Shown here: positions 20,881 to 29,646 of the stretch, piece after piece
Position numbering within the stretch: the first letter of the stretch is position 1
Layout of the letters: every line of letters starts with the position of its first letter
The notes under the pieces: generated by a model
What the model was told of the DNA's origin: nothing
Database searches by the model: none
What the model saw: only the letters and a program-made list of their open reading frames with translations
Made by a program: the position numbers and the translations under genes
Source of the DNA: Candidatus Planktophila limnetica
GTDB taxonomy: Bacteria > Actinomycetota > Actinomycetes > Nanopelagicales > Nanopelagicaceae
NCBI RefSeq assembly: GCF_002288365.1
Contig: NZ_CP016782.1
Span: 744,001-808,000 of the forward strand
Direction: 5' to 3'
Length of the DNA stretch: 64,000 nucleotides

Positions 20881-21819
20881 TTACGGAAGAACTGCGCTGG
20901 AAAGCAACGCCAGAGCATTTGTGAGATCAGCAGGGTATGGCGCGTTAAAGGTTAAACGCTCACCAGAGCGCGGGTGTGTTAGTTCTAAAACCATTGCGTG
21001 TAACCATGGACGAGACATCCCAAGAGATGCTGCAAGTGCGGGATCTGCGCCATAAGTAAGGTCTCCAACTAATGGATGTCGAAGCGCAGAGAAATGAACT
21101 CTAATTTGATGAGTGCGCCCAGTTTCTAACTCCACTTTAACTAAAGAAACACCGCGATAAAATTCGATGACTTCATAATGCGTAATGCTTTCTTTTCCGT
21201 TAGCAACAACTGCAAAGCGATGATCCTCTTTTGGATGACGATCAATGGGTGCATCAATCGTTCCGGTACTTGGATCCATGTGACCTTGAATGAGCGCGTG
21301 ATAAATCTTTGTAACGTTGCGAGATTTGAAAGCATCTTTTAAAAAGGTATAGGCCTGATCCGTCTTGGCCACAACCATGAGCCCGCTTGTTCCAACATCT
21401 AATCGATGCACAATGCCAGCACGCTCTGCTGGACCACTTGTTGAAATTGTGTAACCAGCGGCGCTTAAGGCACCGACAACTGTTGGACCTTCCCATCCTG
21501 GACTTGGGTGGGCGGCGCAACCCACTGGCTTATCAATGACAACAATTGAATCGTCATTATAAATAATTGATAAACCAGGAATTGGCGTCAGTGGAATAGG
21601 TTCAGAATTCTTCTCTTGCGGCATCAGTACTTCAATAATTTGTCCGGCAGCAACTTTGTCGGACTTATTCATAGCCTTACCTGATGTGGTGATATCGCCA
21701 TCTTCTAGTAAGCGAACAACTGCAGTGCGAGAGAGTCCAAGAACTCGTGTCAGCGCACTATCTATACGCTCGCCAGCAACGCCCTCTGGGACTGACAAGG
21801 TTCGAGATATGCGTGCCAT
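20881..21819 (-). CDS. rluD: RluD-family 23S rRNA pseudouridine synthase
   Basis: 312 residues from the ATG at 21819 (MARISRTLSVPEG), supported by AAGAG 6 bases upstream; a TTG two codons earlier is less likely. An N-terminal S4 RNA-binding domain (RIDSALTRVLGLSRTAVVRLLEDGDI) is followed by the synthase domain with the catalytic Asp in GIVHRLDVGTSGLMVV (near residue 141) and the GRTHQIRVH motif. RluD-type enzymes modify helix 69 of 23S rRNA; the exact sites cannot be told from sequence. The lspA-rluD neighbourhood is conserved in many bacteria. Confidence 0.93.
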   Translation of the reverse strand: MARISRTLSVPEGVAGERIDSALTRVLGLSRTAVVRLLEDGDITTSGKAMNKSDKVAAGQIIEVLMPQEKNSEPIPLTPIPGLSIIYNDDSIVVIDKPVGCAAHPSPGWEGPTVVGALSAAGYTISTSGPAERAGIVHRLDVGTSGLMVVAKTDQAYTFLKDAFKSRNVTKIYHALIQGHMDPSTGTIDAPIDRHPKEDHRFAVVANGKESITHYEVIEFYRGVSLVKVELETGRTHQIRVHFSALRHPLVGDLTYGADPALAASLGMSRPWLHAMVLELTHPRSGERLTFNAPYPADLTNALALLSSAVLP

Positions 21820-21836
21820 TTTCAACTCTTGCCAAT

Positions 21837-22316
21837 CTATTTATCTAGAGGTTTTATCGGTGCAACGTTTCGAAGTGTTAAGACAACTGCCGTAAATGCT
21901 GCAATCACAATAGCGCTATCGGCAACATTAAAGACTGGCCAACGCGGCAGTTGAATCCAATCAATGACGTGGCCTTGCAAAAAGCTAGGCGCTCGGAAAA
22001 TACGATCGGTCAGGTTTCCCAGAATTCCACCGAGAACGAGCCCACCGACTACGGCCCAACCCTTTGATGTTATGCGCCCCGCATAACGTGTGATGAAAAC
22101 TAAAACGATAAGAGCAAAAATTGTAAAGAAAATAGTCTTGCCAGTTCCGATGCTAAATGCTGCTCCCGAGTTTCGAATAAATGTCAGTTGTAGAAAGGAA
22201 CCTAGAACTTCAATATTGGCTCGAGATGACAAAGCTTTTTCTGCCCAGACTTTGGTTCCAAGATCTATCAACCACACAACCCAGGCGATGAGATAGAGCG
22301 TGCGCCACGGGCGCAT
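21837..22316 (-). CDS. lspA: Lipoprotein signal peptidase II
   Basis: 159 residues, four membrane helices. LspA removes the signal peptide of diacylglyceryl-modified prolipoproteins, the step after Lgt, which is also in this window. The two catalytic aspartates are in GGILGNLTDRIF and VFNVADSAI, and the early FLQLTFIRNSGAAFSIG motif is typical. Gap to the DksA-like gene is 2 bases. Confidence 0.97.
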   Translation of the reverse strand: MRPWRTLYLIAWVVWLIDLGTKVWAEKALSSRANIEVLGSFLQLTFIRNSGAAFSIGTGKTIFFTIFALIVLVFITRYAGRITSKGWAVVGGLVLGGILGNLTDRIFRAPSFLQGHVIDWIQLPRWPVFNVADSAIVIAAFTAVVLTLRNVAPIKPLDK

Positions 22317-22318
22317 TC

Positions 22319-23086
22319 TTAGCGCCGTTCCTCTTTCTGCTTGCAGAGCATGCAGAGTGTTGCGCGTGGGAAAACTTGCAGACGTGCCTTACCAATTGGC
22401 GAACCGCACTCTTCGCAATTGCCATATGTTTTTGTATCAATGCGATCAAGGGCGCGCTCTGTCTGTAAAACCATGTCACGTGCGTTAATCACAAGTGACA
22501 TCTCATGTTCACGTTCAAAAGTCTTGGTTCCAGCATCAGCCTGATCATCTCCAGCGCCATCTCCAGCATCTGCAATCAGAGCATCCATCTCTTTTTCAAC
22601 TGCTGCTAGATCTGCTTGTAGGCGTAGAAGCTCTTTTGCTAACTCACTGCGAATCGCTTTAAGTTCTGCGGCGTTCCATGCTGATTCACTCTCTGATACA
22701 ACAATTGGCACAGGTGCCTGCTTAATTGGCTTTAGGGGCGCAACTTTCTTTCCACTCTTTATAGGACGCGCAGGAGGTGGCATAACGAGTCTGCGCTCTT
22801 CAACAACTGGGGTATTAGCGGGCGCCGAAATAGTTTTAACGCTGACTGTTTGAGATTTTTCATCCACGGTCAACGTTGTCTTTGAAGGAAATGGGCGACC
22901 AGGATTTTTCTTTACTGCTTTGGCAGGTGCTTTCTTTGCAGCAACTTTCTTTGCAGGAGCCTTTTTTGCCGGTGCTTTCTTGGCAACCTTTTTAGTAGGA
23001 GCTTTTTTAGCAGGCTTCTTTGCTACCTTTTTCGCAGCACTCTTAGACGCTTTTTTCACAGCTTTCTTCAGAGGTTTCTTAGGCAC
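22319..23086 (-). CDS. DksA/TraR-family zinc-finger protein with basic tail
   Basis: About 255 residues from a GTG at 23086 (VPKKPLKKAVKK); a further GTG three codons upstream is possible, but a TAGGGT box 7 bases before the chosen one favours it. Residues 1-65 are almost only Lys, Ala and Pro, with repeats of the AKKAPAKK kind resembling histone H1 tails and probably binding nucleic acid. The C-terminal 110 residues are the DksA/TraR domain: a coiled coil followed by the four-Cys zinc finger CEECGSP...CMLCKQKEE. Streptomyces has a similar tailed protein beside lspA, as I recall. A role in RNA polymerase control is inferred from the family. Confidence 0.87.
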   Translation of the reverse strand: MPKKPLKKAVKKASKSAAKKVAKKPAKKAPTKKVAKKAPAKKAPAKKVAAKKAPAKAVKKNPGRPFPSKTTLTVDEKSQTVSVKTISAPANTPVVEERRLVMPPPARPIKSGKKVAPLKPIKQAPVPIVVSESESAWNAAELKAIRSELAKELLRLQADLAAVEKEMDALIADAGDGAGDDQADAGTKTFEREHEMSLVINARDMVLQTERALDRIDTKTYGNCEECGSPIGKARLQVFPRATLCMLCKQKEERR

Positions 23087-23093
23087 GCCGCGC

Positions 23094-23099
23094 ACCCTA
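23094..23099 (-). promoter_or_regulatory. Leaderless -10 box of the DksA-like gene
   Basis: TAGGGT on the minus strand, 7 bases before the GTG at 23086. It helps decide between the two GTG start candidates. Confidence 0.4.
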
Positions 23100-23173
23100 T
23101 GCCGATTAACGCATGAGTACCAACTTCGCCACGAACAAAGTTGCGCGTGAGCATGGAATAGACTTCCGACCTC

Positions 23174-26100
23174 ATGGTATTTCGCCCGATTTCAGCCCAG
23201 ATCGATCTTGCCGCAATGGAGCACTCGATCCTTGATTTCTGGCGCACCAATCTAATCTTTGAAAAATCTGTCAGTGGCCGAGAAGGTGCACCGACGTGGA
23301 CTTTCTATGAAGGTCCTCCCACTGCAAACGGAATGCCTGGAACGCACCATATTGAAGCGCGCGTATTTAAAGATGTATTCCCGCGTTTTCACACTATGAA
23401 AGGCAAGCAAGTAGTTCGCAAAGCTGGATGGGATTGTCACGGTCTGCCTGTTGAAATTGCTGTAGAGAAAGAGCTGGGCTTTAACGGCAAAGGCGACATC
23501 GAAAAATTCGGTATTGCCCAATTCAATGACAAGTGCCGTGAATCAGTAACTCGTCACGTTGATGCATTTACTGCCATGACTAATCGCATGGGTTTTTGGG
23601 TTGATTTTGATCAAGCGTATTGGACGATGGCACCTGCATACGTTGAAAGTGTTTGGTGGAGTCTTGCTCAGATTCATAAAAAAGGATTGCTCGTTCAAGA
23701 TCATCGCGTTGCACCATATTGTCCGCGTTGTGGAACAGGATTATCTGATCACGAATTAGCACAAGGCTATGAAACTGTGACAGATCCATCTGTCTTCGTT
23801 CGCTTTCCTATTACATCTGGTCCACTAAAAGAGATAGGCGCAGCCCTTCTTGTCTGGACAACTACGCCATGGACTCTGGTTTCAAATACTGCCATTGCCG
23901 TAAATCCCAAGGTTAATTACGTCATCGCCAAAGTTACCCATGAGCAAACTTCAGAAGTACTTGTGATTGCAGAAGCTCTGCTGGATAAATTACAAGGTGA
24001 GGTGGAAATCCTTAAAACCGTACTCGGCAAAGATCTTGAGCGAACTACATATTCCAGACCTTTTGATTTTGTTGAGATTCCTGATGCGCACTTCGTTGTC
24101 TTAGCCGATTATGTGACCACTGAAGATGGAACAGGATTAGTCCACCAATCCCCCGCATTTGGCGCAGATGACTTACAGGTTTGTCGTGCCTATGGATTAC
24201 CAGTTGTTAATCCAGTTGCACCTGATGGGCATTTCTTGGCAGATGTTGAACTAGTCGGTGGAATGTTTTTTAAAGATGCCGATAAGCCATTAGTCAAAGA
24301 GTTAAAGGCTCGTGGATTGCTCTATCGCCACCAACCTTATGAGCACTCATACCCACATTGCTGGCGCTGTCACACCGCACTTATCTATTACGCACAACCA
24401 TCGTGGTATATCCGCACCACTTCAATTAAGGATGAACTCTTGCGTGAGAACGCAGCAACGAATTGGTATCCAGAAACGATTAAAACTGGTCGCTATGGTG
24501 ATTGGCTCAATAACAATATTGACTGGGCGCTCTCTCGTAATCGCTATTGGGGCACTCCACTTCCTATTTGGAGATGTGAAAACAAGCATGAGGTATGTAT
24601 CGAATCATTAGCTGATCTCGGTGCACGCGCTGGTCAAGAATTATCATCCCTTGATCCGCATCGTCCATTCGTCGATGACATAACTTTTGCCTGCACCGAA
24701 TGCTCAGAAACCATGGTGCGTGTTCCTGAAGTAATTGATTGTTGGTATGACTCTGGTGCAATGCCATTTGCCCAGTGGGGTTATCCGCATCAAGAAGGCA
24801 GCAAAGAAAAATTCGAAGCCTCATACCCTGCCGATTTCATCTGCGAAGCAATTGATCAGACCCGTGGTTGGTTCTACACACTCATGACAATTGGAACTCT
24901 GGTCTTTGATAAATCATCCTATGAAAATGTTCTCTGCCTCGGCCACATCCTTGATAAAGATGGTCGCAAGATGAGTAAGCACCTAGGAAATGTTTTAGAG
25001 CCAATGGCACTGATGGATCAGCACGGCGCCGATGCAGTTCGTTGGTACATGTTGGCCGCAGGTTCGCCATGGTCTGCGCGTCGAGTTGGCCACGATGCCA
25101 TTAGCGATGTTGTCAGAAAGACGCTTTTAACTTACTGGAACACAATCTCGTTTCACTCACTCTATGCACAAGCATCTAACTTTGATCTCTCTCAATCACC
25201 GCCGCGCAGCACTCGCCCTGTTATGGACCGTTGGATAATCTCTGAATTATCAATTCTCATTAACGAAGTGGAGTCATGTCTTAGCAACTTTGATTCACAA
25301 GGTGCTGGAAAAGTGCTGGCTCAATTTATTGACGATTTATCAAATTGGTATGTGCGTCGCTCACGACGTCGTTTCTGGGATGGCGATGTCGCAGCTCTTG
25401 CAACCTTGCACGAATGTCTTTCAACTCTCACACAATTACTTGCTCCGATGGTTCCGTTTATCTCAGAGCATGTCTGGCAAGAACTTGTGCGACCAGTAGA
25501 TCCAACAGTTGCTGATTCAGTTCACTTATCTGATTTCCCTGTTGCTAACCCTTCAGATATCGACACACAACTATCTGCTCAAGTTGGGCTCACTCGCAGA
25601 ATTGTTGAATTAGGAAGAGCTGCTCGCGCCGAATCTGGAATTAAGATTCGCCAACCACTGCAACGAGCACTCATCGCAGCAAGTGGCTGGGCAGCATTGC
25701 CAGCAGATATGCGCGAACAAATAGCTGATGAGTTAAACGTGGCCGACCTTGCAGATATTGCAGATGCCGATGGCGATCTCGTTGATATTTCAGTTAAAGC
25801 AAACTTTCGAACACTTGGTGCCAAATTTGGTGGGCAAGTGCAGGAAATCTCCAAAGCAATTGCTGCGATGGATGCCACAACATTGGTAAAGACACTTCGG
25901 GCCAAGGGCAGTGCAGATGTTGCCACCTGGAGTATCGAATTAGATGATCTGGTTATCACTGAAGTGCCTCGCACTGGATGGATGGTTGCTAGCCATGAAG
26001 CAGAGAGCGTGGCGCTAGATCTAACGCTAACTCCTGAATTAATTGCTGCTGGAAATGTGCGAGAGGTAATTAGATTTATTCAAGAAGCCCGAAAAACAAA

Positions 26101-26284
26101 TGGCTTTGATATTTCAGATCGCATTCGTATTTCGTGGAACGCACCCGATGAGATTGCTAACGCCGTCGATGCTGCCCGCGATCACATCAGCGCTGAAGTT
26201 TTAGCTACTGAATTTACTCGAGATGCCGGCTTAGCAACTCTTGAGGGCGAACTTGGTTTTAATGCGAAGTTGCAAAAGAGTTAA
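23174..26284 (+). CDS. ileS: Isoleucyl-tRNA synthetase
   Basis: 1036 residues, class Ia synthetase. The HIGH-type signature appears as GMPGTHHIEARVFKD and the KMSKS loop as DGRKMSKHLGN. The editing domain, the GWDCHGLPVE motif, a zinc-type Cys cluster (PYCPRCG), and the DWALSRNRYWGTPLPIW strand are clear. The HH form and 1036-residue length match the IleS2 subtype, the eukaryote-like form that tends to be less sensitive to mupirocin. It is the only plus-strand gene in the first 48 kb and its end overlaps yggT convergently by 4 bases. I find no T-box leader in the short upstream gap. Confidence 0.97.
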   Translation: MVFRPISAQIDLAAMEHSILDFWRTNLIFEKSVSGREGAPTWTFYEGPPTANGMPGTHHIEARVFKDVFPRFHTMKGKQVVRKAGWDCHGLPVEIAVEKELGFNGKGDIEKFGIAQFNDKCRESVTRHVDAFTAMTNRMGFWVDFDQAYWTMAPAYVESVWWSLAQIHKKGLLVQDHRVAPYCPRCGTGLSDHELAQGYETVTDPSVFVRFPITSGPLKEIGAALLVWTTTPWTLVSNTAIAVNPKVNYVIAKVTHEQTSEVLVIAEALLDKLQGEVEILKTVLGKDLERTTYSRPFDFVEIPDAHFVVLADYVTTEDGTGLVHQSPAFGADDLQVCRAYGLPVVNPVAPDGHFLADVELVGGMFFKDADKPLVKELKARGLLYRHQPYEHSYPHCWRCHTALIYYAQPSWYIRTTSIKDELLRENAATNWYPETIKTGRYGDWLNNNIDWALSRNRYWGTPLPIWRCENKHEVCIESLADLGARAGQELSSLDPHRPFVDDITFACTECSETMVRVPEVIDCWYDSGAMPFAQWGYPHQEGSKEKFEASYPADFICEAIDQTRGWFYTLMTIGTLVFDKSSYENVLCLGHILDKDGRKMSKHLGNVLEPMALMDQHGADAVRWYMLAAGSPWSARRVGHDAISDVVRKTLLTYWNTISFHSLYAQASNFDLSQSPPRSTRPVMDRWIISELSILINEVESCLSNFDSQGAGKVLAQFIDDLSNWYVRRSRRRFWDGDVAALATLHECLSTLTQLLAPMVPFISEHVWQELVRPVDPTVADSVHLSDFPVANPSDIDTQLSAQVGLTRRIVELGRAARAESGIKIRQPLQRALIAASGWAALPADMREQIADELNVADLADIADADGDLVDISVKANFRTLGAKFGGQVQEISKAIAAMDATTLVKTLRAKGSADVATWSIELDDLVITEVPRTGWMVASHEAESVALDLTLTPELIAAGNVREVIRFIQEARKTNGFDISDRIRISWNAPDEIANAVDAARDHISAEVLATEFTRDAGLATLEGELGFNAKLQKS

Positions 26285-26565
26285 ATAAGTAGAACTAAAG
26301 GCATCAACATCTGTATTGCAAAGAACAATACAATGAAGGATAAATCAAGTGAAACTCCACCTAAGCGAAGAGGTGGAATAAATCTACGTACAAAGTTCAT
26401 AGGACGATCTGTAATTGCATAGATTGCTTCAACCAAGAACAAAATAGGTCCGCTTGGTCGCCATGCCGGTTTAAACATCCGCACATAATCCACAATTAAA
26501 CGTCCAAGTAGAGCAAAGAGAAATAATTGCAGTATTAAATGAAGTATCGAACCGATACGTAACAT
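26281..26565 (-). CDS. yggT: YggT-family membrane protein
   Basis: 94 residues with two membrane helices at the ends and the conserved loop ending AITDRPMNFVRRFIPPLRLGGVSLDLS, which is typical of YggT. The family sits in division clusters and is thought to support the membrane or cell division; the mechanism is not known. It follows sepF by 10 bases. GATAGT lies 6 bases before its ATG. In other actinobacteria divIVA follows yggT; here ileS follows in the opposite direction. Confidence 0.9.
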   Translation of the reverse strand: MLRIGSILHLILQLFLFALLGRLIVDYVRMFKPAWRPSGPILFLVEAIYAITDRPMNFVRRFIPPLRLGGVSLDLSFIVLFFAIQMLMPLVLLI

Positions 26566-26575
26566 AAAGTAACTA

Positions 26576-27034
26576 TCAGCTCTGGTTGAAGAAACTTGCT
26601 TCAGCAGCTGCTGCTTTGTCTTCGCTACTTACCTTGACATTTGCAGGTGAGAGTAGGAAAACTTTTGAAGTCACACGTTCGATTGTTCCGTGGTGACCAA
26701 ATACAAGTCCACTTGCAAAATCTACAAGGCGTTTACGTTCTGATTCATCCATGTCAGTTAAATTAATGATGACTGGATTACCAAGACGATAGTGCTCACC
26801 GATTGTGCGGGCTTCGTTATAAAAACGTGGATGTAAAGTAATGATGCGATCAAGTGTTGGAAGTTCTAATTGTGGAGCGACATCATGTGTGGCAACACTT
26901 GATACGTGACGCGCTTCGCGTGTGCGAATACGAACATCGGGAACGCGAGCAGCAGAAGCTTCCGCTGAACTCGCGATTTCTGGATCATCAACTAAACCAA
27001 GGTAGTTTGCGACACGGCGCATTGCATTCGACAT
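26576..27034 (-). CDS. sepF: Cell division protein SepF
   Basis: 152 residues from the ATG at 27034 (MSNAMRRVANYLGLVDD). The N-terminal segment matches the membrane-binding amphipathic helix of SepF, followed by a variable linker and the C-terminal domain with PRFYNEARTIGEHYRLGNPVIINL and the LVDFASGLVFG segment. SepF tethers FtsZ to the membrane and replaces FtsA in actinobacteria, which fits the absence of ftsA. TAACCT lies 7 bases before the ATG, and no ribosome binding site is seen. Confidence 0.95.
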   Translation of the reverse strand: MSNAMRRVANYLGLVDDPEIASSAEASAARVPDVRIRTREARHVSSVATHDVAPQLELPTLDRIITLHPRFYNEARTIGEHYRLGNPVIINLTDMDESERKRLVDFASGLVFGHHGTIERVTSKVFLLSPANVKVSSEDKAAAAEASFFNQS

Positions 27035-27041
27035 GGTTAAA

Positions 27042-27047
27042 AGGTTA
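27042..27047 (-). promoter_or_regulatory. Leaderless -10 box of sepF, fused to the yggS stop codon
   Basis: TAACCT on the minus strand, 7 bases before the sepF ATG; its TAA is the stop codon of yggS. Same design as trpC/trpB. Confidence 0.4.
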
Positions 27048-27722
27048 CTGGGGTGATGGGCGGGAACCGAGGATTGAACTGCCAACTCGAATATGTGTCG
27101 CACCGTGGATAATTGCCGATTCAAAGTCATTACTCATGCCAGCAGATAAGTACTTTGCTGCAGGGTAAGAAGCCTTGAAATCACTGTAAATCAAGGCCAA
27201 TTTTTCAAATGCTTGATCGCTGCTGACATCAAGTGGGGCAACGGCCATGAGCCCCATCAGATCAAGGTGGGCAGAGCCCACGACGGCATCGGCTAGCTCT
27301 GATAAATCCGAAGGCTGCGCACCGCCTCGACCTTGTGCGCCATCTAGTGAAACTTGTAAGAAAACTCCGATGCGATGTGCCGCAACTTTATCTAACGCCT
27401 GAATATGTCGAAGTTCATCTAGTGAATGAATCACATTGGCCCACGATGCGATTGATTTTAATTTATTACTCTGAATCTGCCCTTGAAAATGCCATGTACC
27501 CGGAACAGCAGACGCCTTTGGAGCCGCATCGCCATCTCGATTTTCACCATAATGGTGAACATTTAAACTTGCCAATATATGCACATCACTGATTGGAAAA
27601 GTTTTTGTTACTGCAATTAGAGTAATTTCATCGCTACCTCGTTGTGCAGATTTGGCAGCAGCAACAATCTTGTCTTGGACAATCGCTAAATTGCTCGCAA
27701 TTTCTTCATAGCGTGAAGTCAT
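27045..27722 (-). CDS. yggS: YggS-family PLP homeostasis protein
   Basis: 225 residues, fold-type III PLP-binding protein. The PLP lysine is K40 in LIAVTKTFP; HYGENR, WHFQGQIQSNK, LSAGMSNDFESAI and the closing THIRVGSSILG are all family motifs. It balances vitamin B6 pools and has no known enzymatic reaction. Overlaps the pgeF stop by 4 bases. The place between pgeF and sepF is conserved in Gram-positive division clusters. Confidence 0.95.
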   Translation of the reverse strand: MTSRYEEIASNLAIVQDKIVAAAKSAQRGSDEITLIAVTKTFPISDVHILASLNVHHYGENRDGDAAPKASAVPGTWHFQGQIQSNKLKSIASWANVIHSLDELRHIQALDKVAAHRIGVFLQVSLDGAQGRGGAQPSDLSELADAVVGSAHLDLMGLMAVAPLDVSSDQAFEKLALIYSDFKASYPAAKYLSAGMSNDFESAIIHGATHIRVGSSILGSRPSPQ

Positions 27723-28384
27723 AACCTAATTAAACCTGCCTGACGACCGGTGCGATGGGATTTGCGATAGGAAAATAGGTCCTCATCTTCTCGCGTGCAA
27801 CGAGAATCAACAACGCACTGAATTGAAAGTTTTGCCAGATCTGCAACAAGTGCTGCGGGCAGATCTAATGCAGGAGTTCCAGTTGAGGTTTTACATGCTG
27901 CACCTGGATGAGTTGCTATGACTTGATCATAAGTAGCTTGATCCACTTCATAACACGGACCACAAATAGATGGTCCCAGAGTTGCCGTGATTTCATCCGC
28001 CCCTAGTTCGCGCATGATGGCCAGACTCTTTGCGGCAACACCATTTATCAACCCTCGTCTTCCCACATGAACGGCTGCCACCACGTTCTGACTAGATAGC
28101 AATAATGGAATGCAATCTGCAACCAAGACTGCAAGCGTTAGGCCAGCAACATTTGTGACCAAGCCATCGCATGTGAGAACTTGATCCGTAGCCTTAGAAA
28201 TCACTTCAACGTTATTTCCGTGCACTTGATTCATGTAAACGGTTTTGCCATGAGCCTGCTCAATTACTTCTCTGTTGCGTGCAACAGTCTTGGCATCATC
28301 TTCTACATGCAGCGCTAAATTAAGGGAAGAAAAATCGCCTTGGCTGTATCCACCAAGGCGATCTGTAAAGAATGTAAAGCTCAC
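27719..28384 (-). CDS. pgeF: PgeF/YfiH-family laccase-domain protein
   Basis: 221 residues. The conserved zinc/copper ligands are in MNQVHGNNV and GPSICGPCYEVD, with AVHVGRRGLINGV and the C-terminal SYRKSHRTGRQAGLIRL. E. coli PgeF removes L-Ser wrongly added to peptidoglycan, and other members act as purine nucleoside phosphorylases; which applies here is not decided. It begins 2 bases after ftsZ. Confidence 0.92.
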   Translation of the reverse strand: MSFTFFTDRLGGYSQGDFSSLNLALHVEDDAKTVARNREVIEQAHGKTVYMNQVHGNNVEVISKATDQVLTCDGLVTNVAGLTLAVLVADCIPLLLSSQNVVAAVHVGRRGLINGVAAKSLAIMRELGADEITATLGPSICGPCYEVDQATYDQVIATHPGAACKTSTGTPALDLPAALVADLAKLSIQCVVDSRCTREDEDLFSYRKSHRTGRQAGLIRL

Positions 28385-28386
28385 TC

Positions 28387-29520
28387 TTATTTCATGAAAT
28401 CTGGGACATCAATTTCATCTTCGGCGACAAGCTCTTCGAAGGTAACGCGAGGACGAGGAGTGAAGTCTGATTCAAGATCTAGTGCCACAGCCAGTGGATC
28501 ATTGCTTGCAACAGGGTTAGCGTTACCAGCTAATGTCGCAGCGTTGATAACAGGCACAGAAACCTTCTTAGGTTCTCCCCCATCAAAACCTGCTGCGATG
28601 ACAGTAATGCGAACTTCATCACCGAGAGCGTCATCGATAGTTGTACCAAAGATGATCTTTGCATTGGGATGAGCAGCTGCCTGAACTAATTCGCACGCTT
28701 CATTTATCTCAAACAAACCTAAATCAGAACCGCCGGCCACAGAGAGTAGAACTCCCATAGCGCCATCTATAGATGCTTCTAATAGCGGACTGGAAATTGC
28801 TAACTCGGCTGCACGGATTGCGCGATTTTCACCACGGGCTGAACCAATTCCCATAAGGGCTGATCCTGCGCCAGTCATAACAGTTTTCACATCCGCAAAG
28901 TCAAGGTTGATTAATCCTGGTTGTGTAATGATCTCTGTAATTCCTTGAACACCGGAGAGCAAAACTTGATCTGCACTCTTGAAAGCATCTACTGCAGTAA
29001 TTGAACGATCTGAGATTGCAAGCAAGCGATCATTTGGAATAACAATAAGAGTATCTACTTCAGAGCGAAGCGCTTCGATACCTTCATCTGCTTGAGCTGT
29101 GCGAATCTTTCCTTCAAAACTAAATGGCTTTGTAACAACGCCAATTGTTAGCGCGCCGATTTCGCGTGCAATCTTTGCAACCACTGGTGCACCACCAGTA
29201 CCGGTTCCGCCACCTTCACCTGCAGTAACAAAAACCATATCTGCACCGCGCAAAATTTCTTCAATTTCATCAATGTGATCTAGTGCTGCCTCGCGACCTT
29301 TTTCTGGCGCAGCTCCTGCACCAAGTCCACGAGTTGACTTGCGACCAATATCTAATTTCACATCGGCATCACTCATTAACAAATGTTGTGCATCTGTATT
29401 AATTGCAATGAACTCGACGCCTTTGAGTCCGACATCAATCATTCGATTGATTGCATTAACTCCACCGCCACCAATACCAACTACTTTGATGACAGCTAAA
29501 TAATTCTGCGGTGAAGCCAC
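28387..29520 (-). CDS. ftsZ: Cell division GTPase FtsZ
   Basis: 377 residues. The tubulin signature is present as [13 protein letters not shown] (about residues 103-115) and the T7 catalytic loop as [11 protein letters not shown]. The C-terminal conserved peptide ends [10 protein letters not shown], the form that binds SepF in actinobacteria. Start is GTG at 29520 with a strong AAGGAGGAG ribosome binding site. It has its own 126-base leader, whereas most neighbours overlap. Confidence 0.98.
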   Translation of the reverse strand: MASPQNYLAVIKVVGIGGGGVNAINRMIDVGLKGVEFIAINTDAQHLLMSDADVKLDIGRKSTRGLGAGAAPEKGREAALDHIDEIEEILRGADMVFVTAGEGGGTGTGGAPVVAKIAREIGALTIGVVTKPFSFEGKIRTAQADEGIEALRSEVDTLIVIPNDRLLAISDRSITAVDAFKSADQVLLSGVQGITEIITQPGLINLDFADVKTVMTGAGSALMGIGSARGENRAIRAAELAISSPLLEASIDGAMGVLLSVAGGSDLGLFEINEACELVQAAAHPNAKIIFGTTIDDALGDEVRITVIAAGFDGGEPKKVSVPVINAATLAGNANPVASNDPLAVALDLESDFTPRPRVTFEELVAEDEIDVPDFMK

Positions 29521-29646
29521 GGTACTCCTCCTTGAGAACGGTAAACCTCGAGTTGAGATTTAGTGTTCCCTTTTGTTCGTGAGGTGAAAGTAAAGCGAAT
29601 TAACTCTCTAAGCAAACATCGCCACGAATTATTTTGTAATTATTTT
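29521..29646 (-). promoter_or_regulatory. ftsZ leader with a small hairpin
   Basis: 126 bases between ftsQ and ftsZ, unusually long for this window. The minus strand holds AAATCTC-AACTC-GAGGTTT (29561-29543), a 7-pair hairpin with one G-U pair, 18 bases before the AAGGAGG. A separate ftsZ promoter and an mRNA structure are likely; I cannot place the -10 box with confidence. Confidence 0.4.

Noticed and set aside
22900-23086. Repeats of alanine/lysine codons, looking like a tandem repeat array
   Set aside because: They are in frame in the DksA-like protein and encode its basic tail; codons differ between repeats, so this is coding low complexity rather than a repeat element.
23096-23173. Possible T-box leader before ileS
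   Set aside because: Only 78 bases separate the genes, and I find neither the UGG-type T-loop nor an isoleucine specifier stem. Actinobacterial ileS leaders are usually longer.
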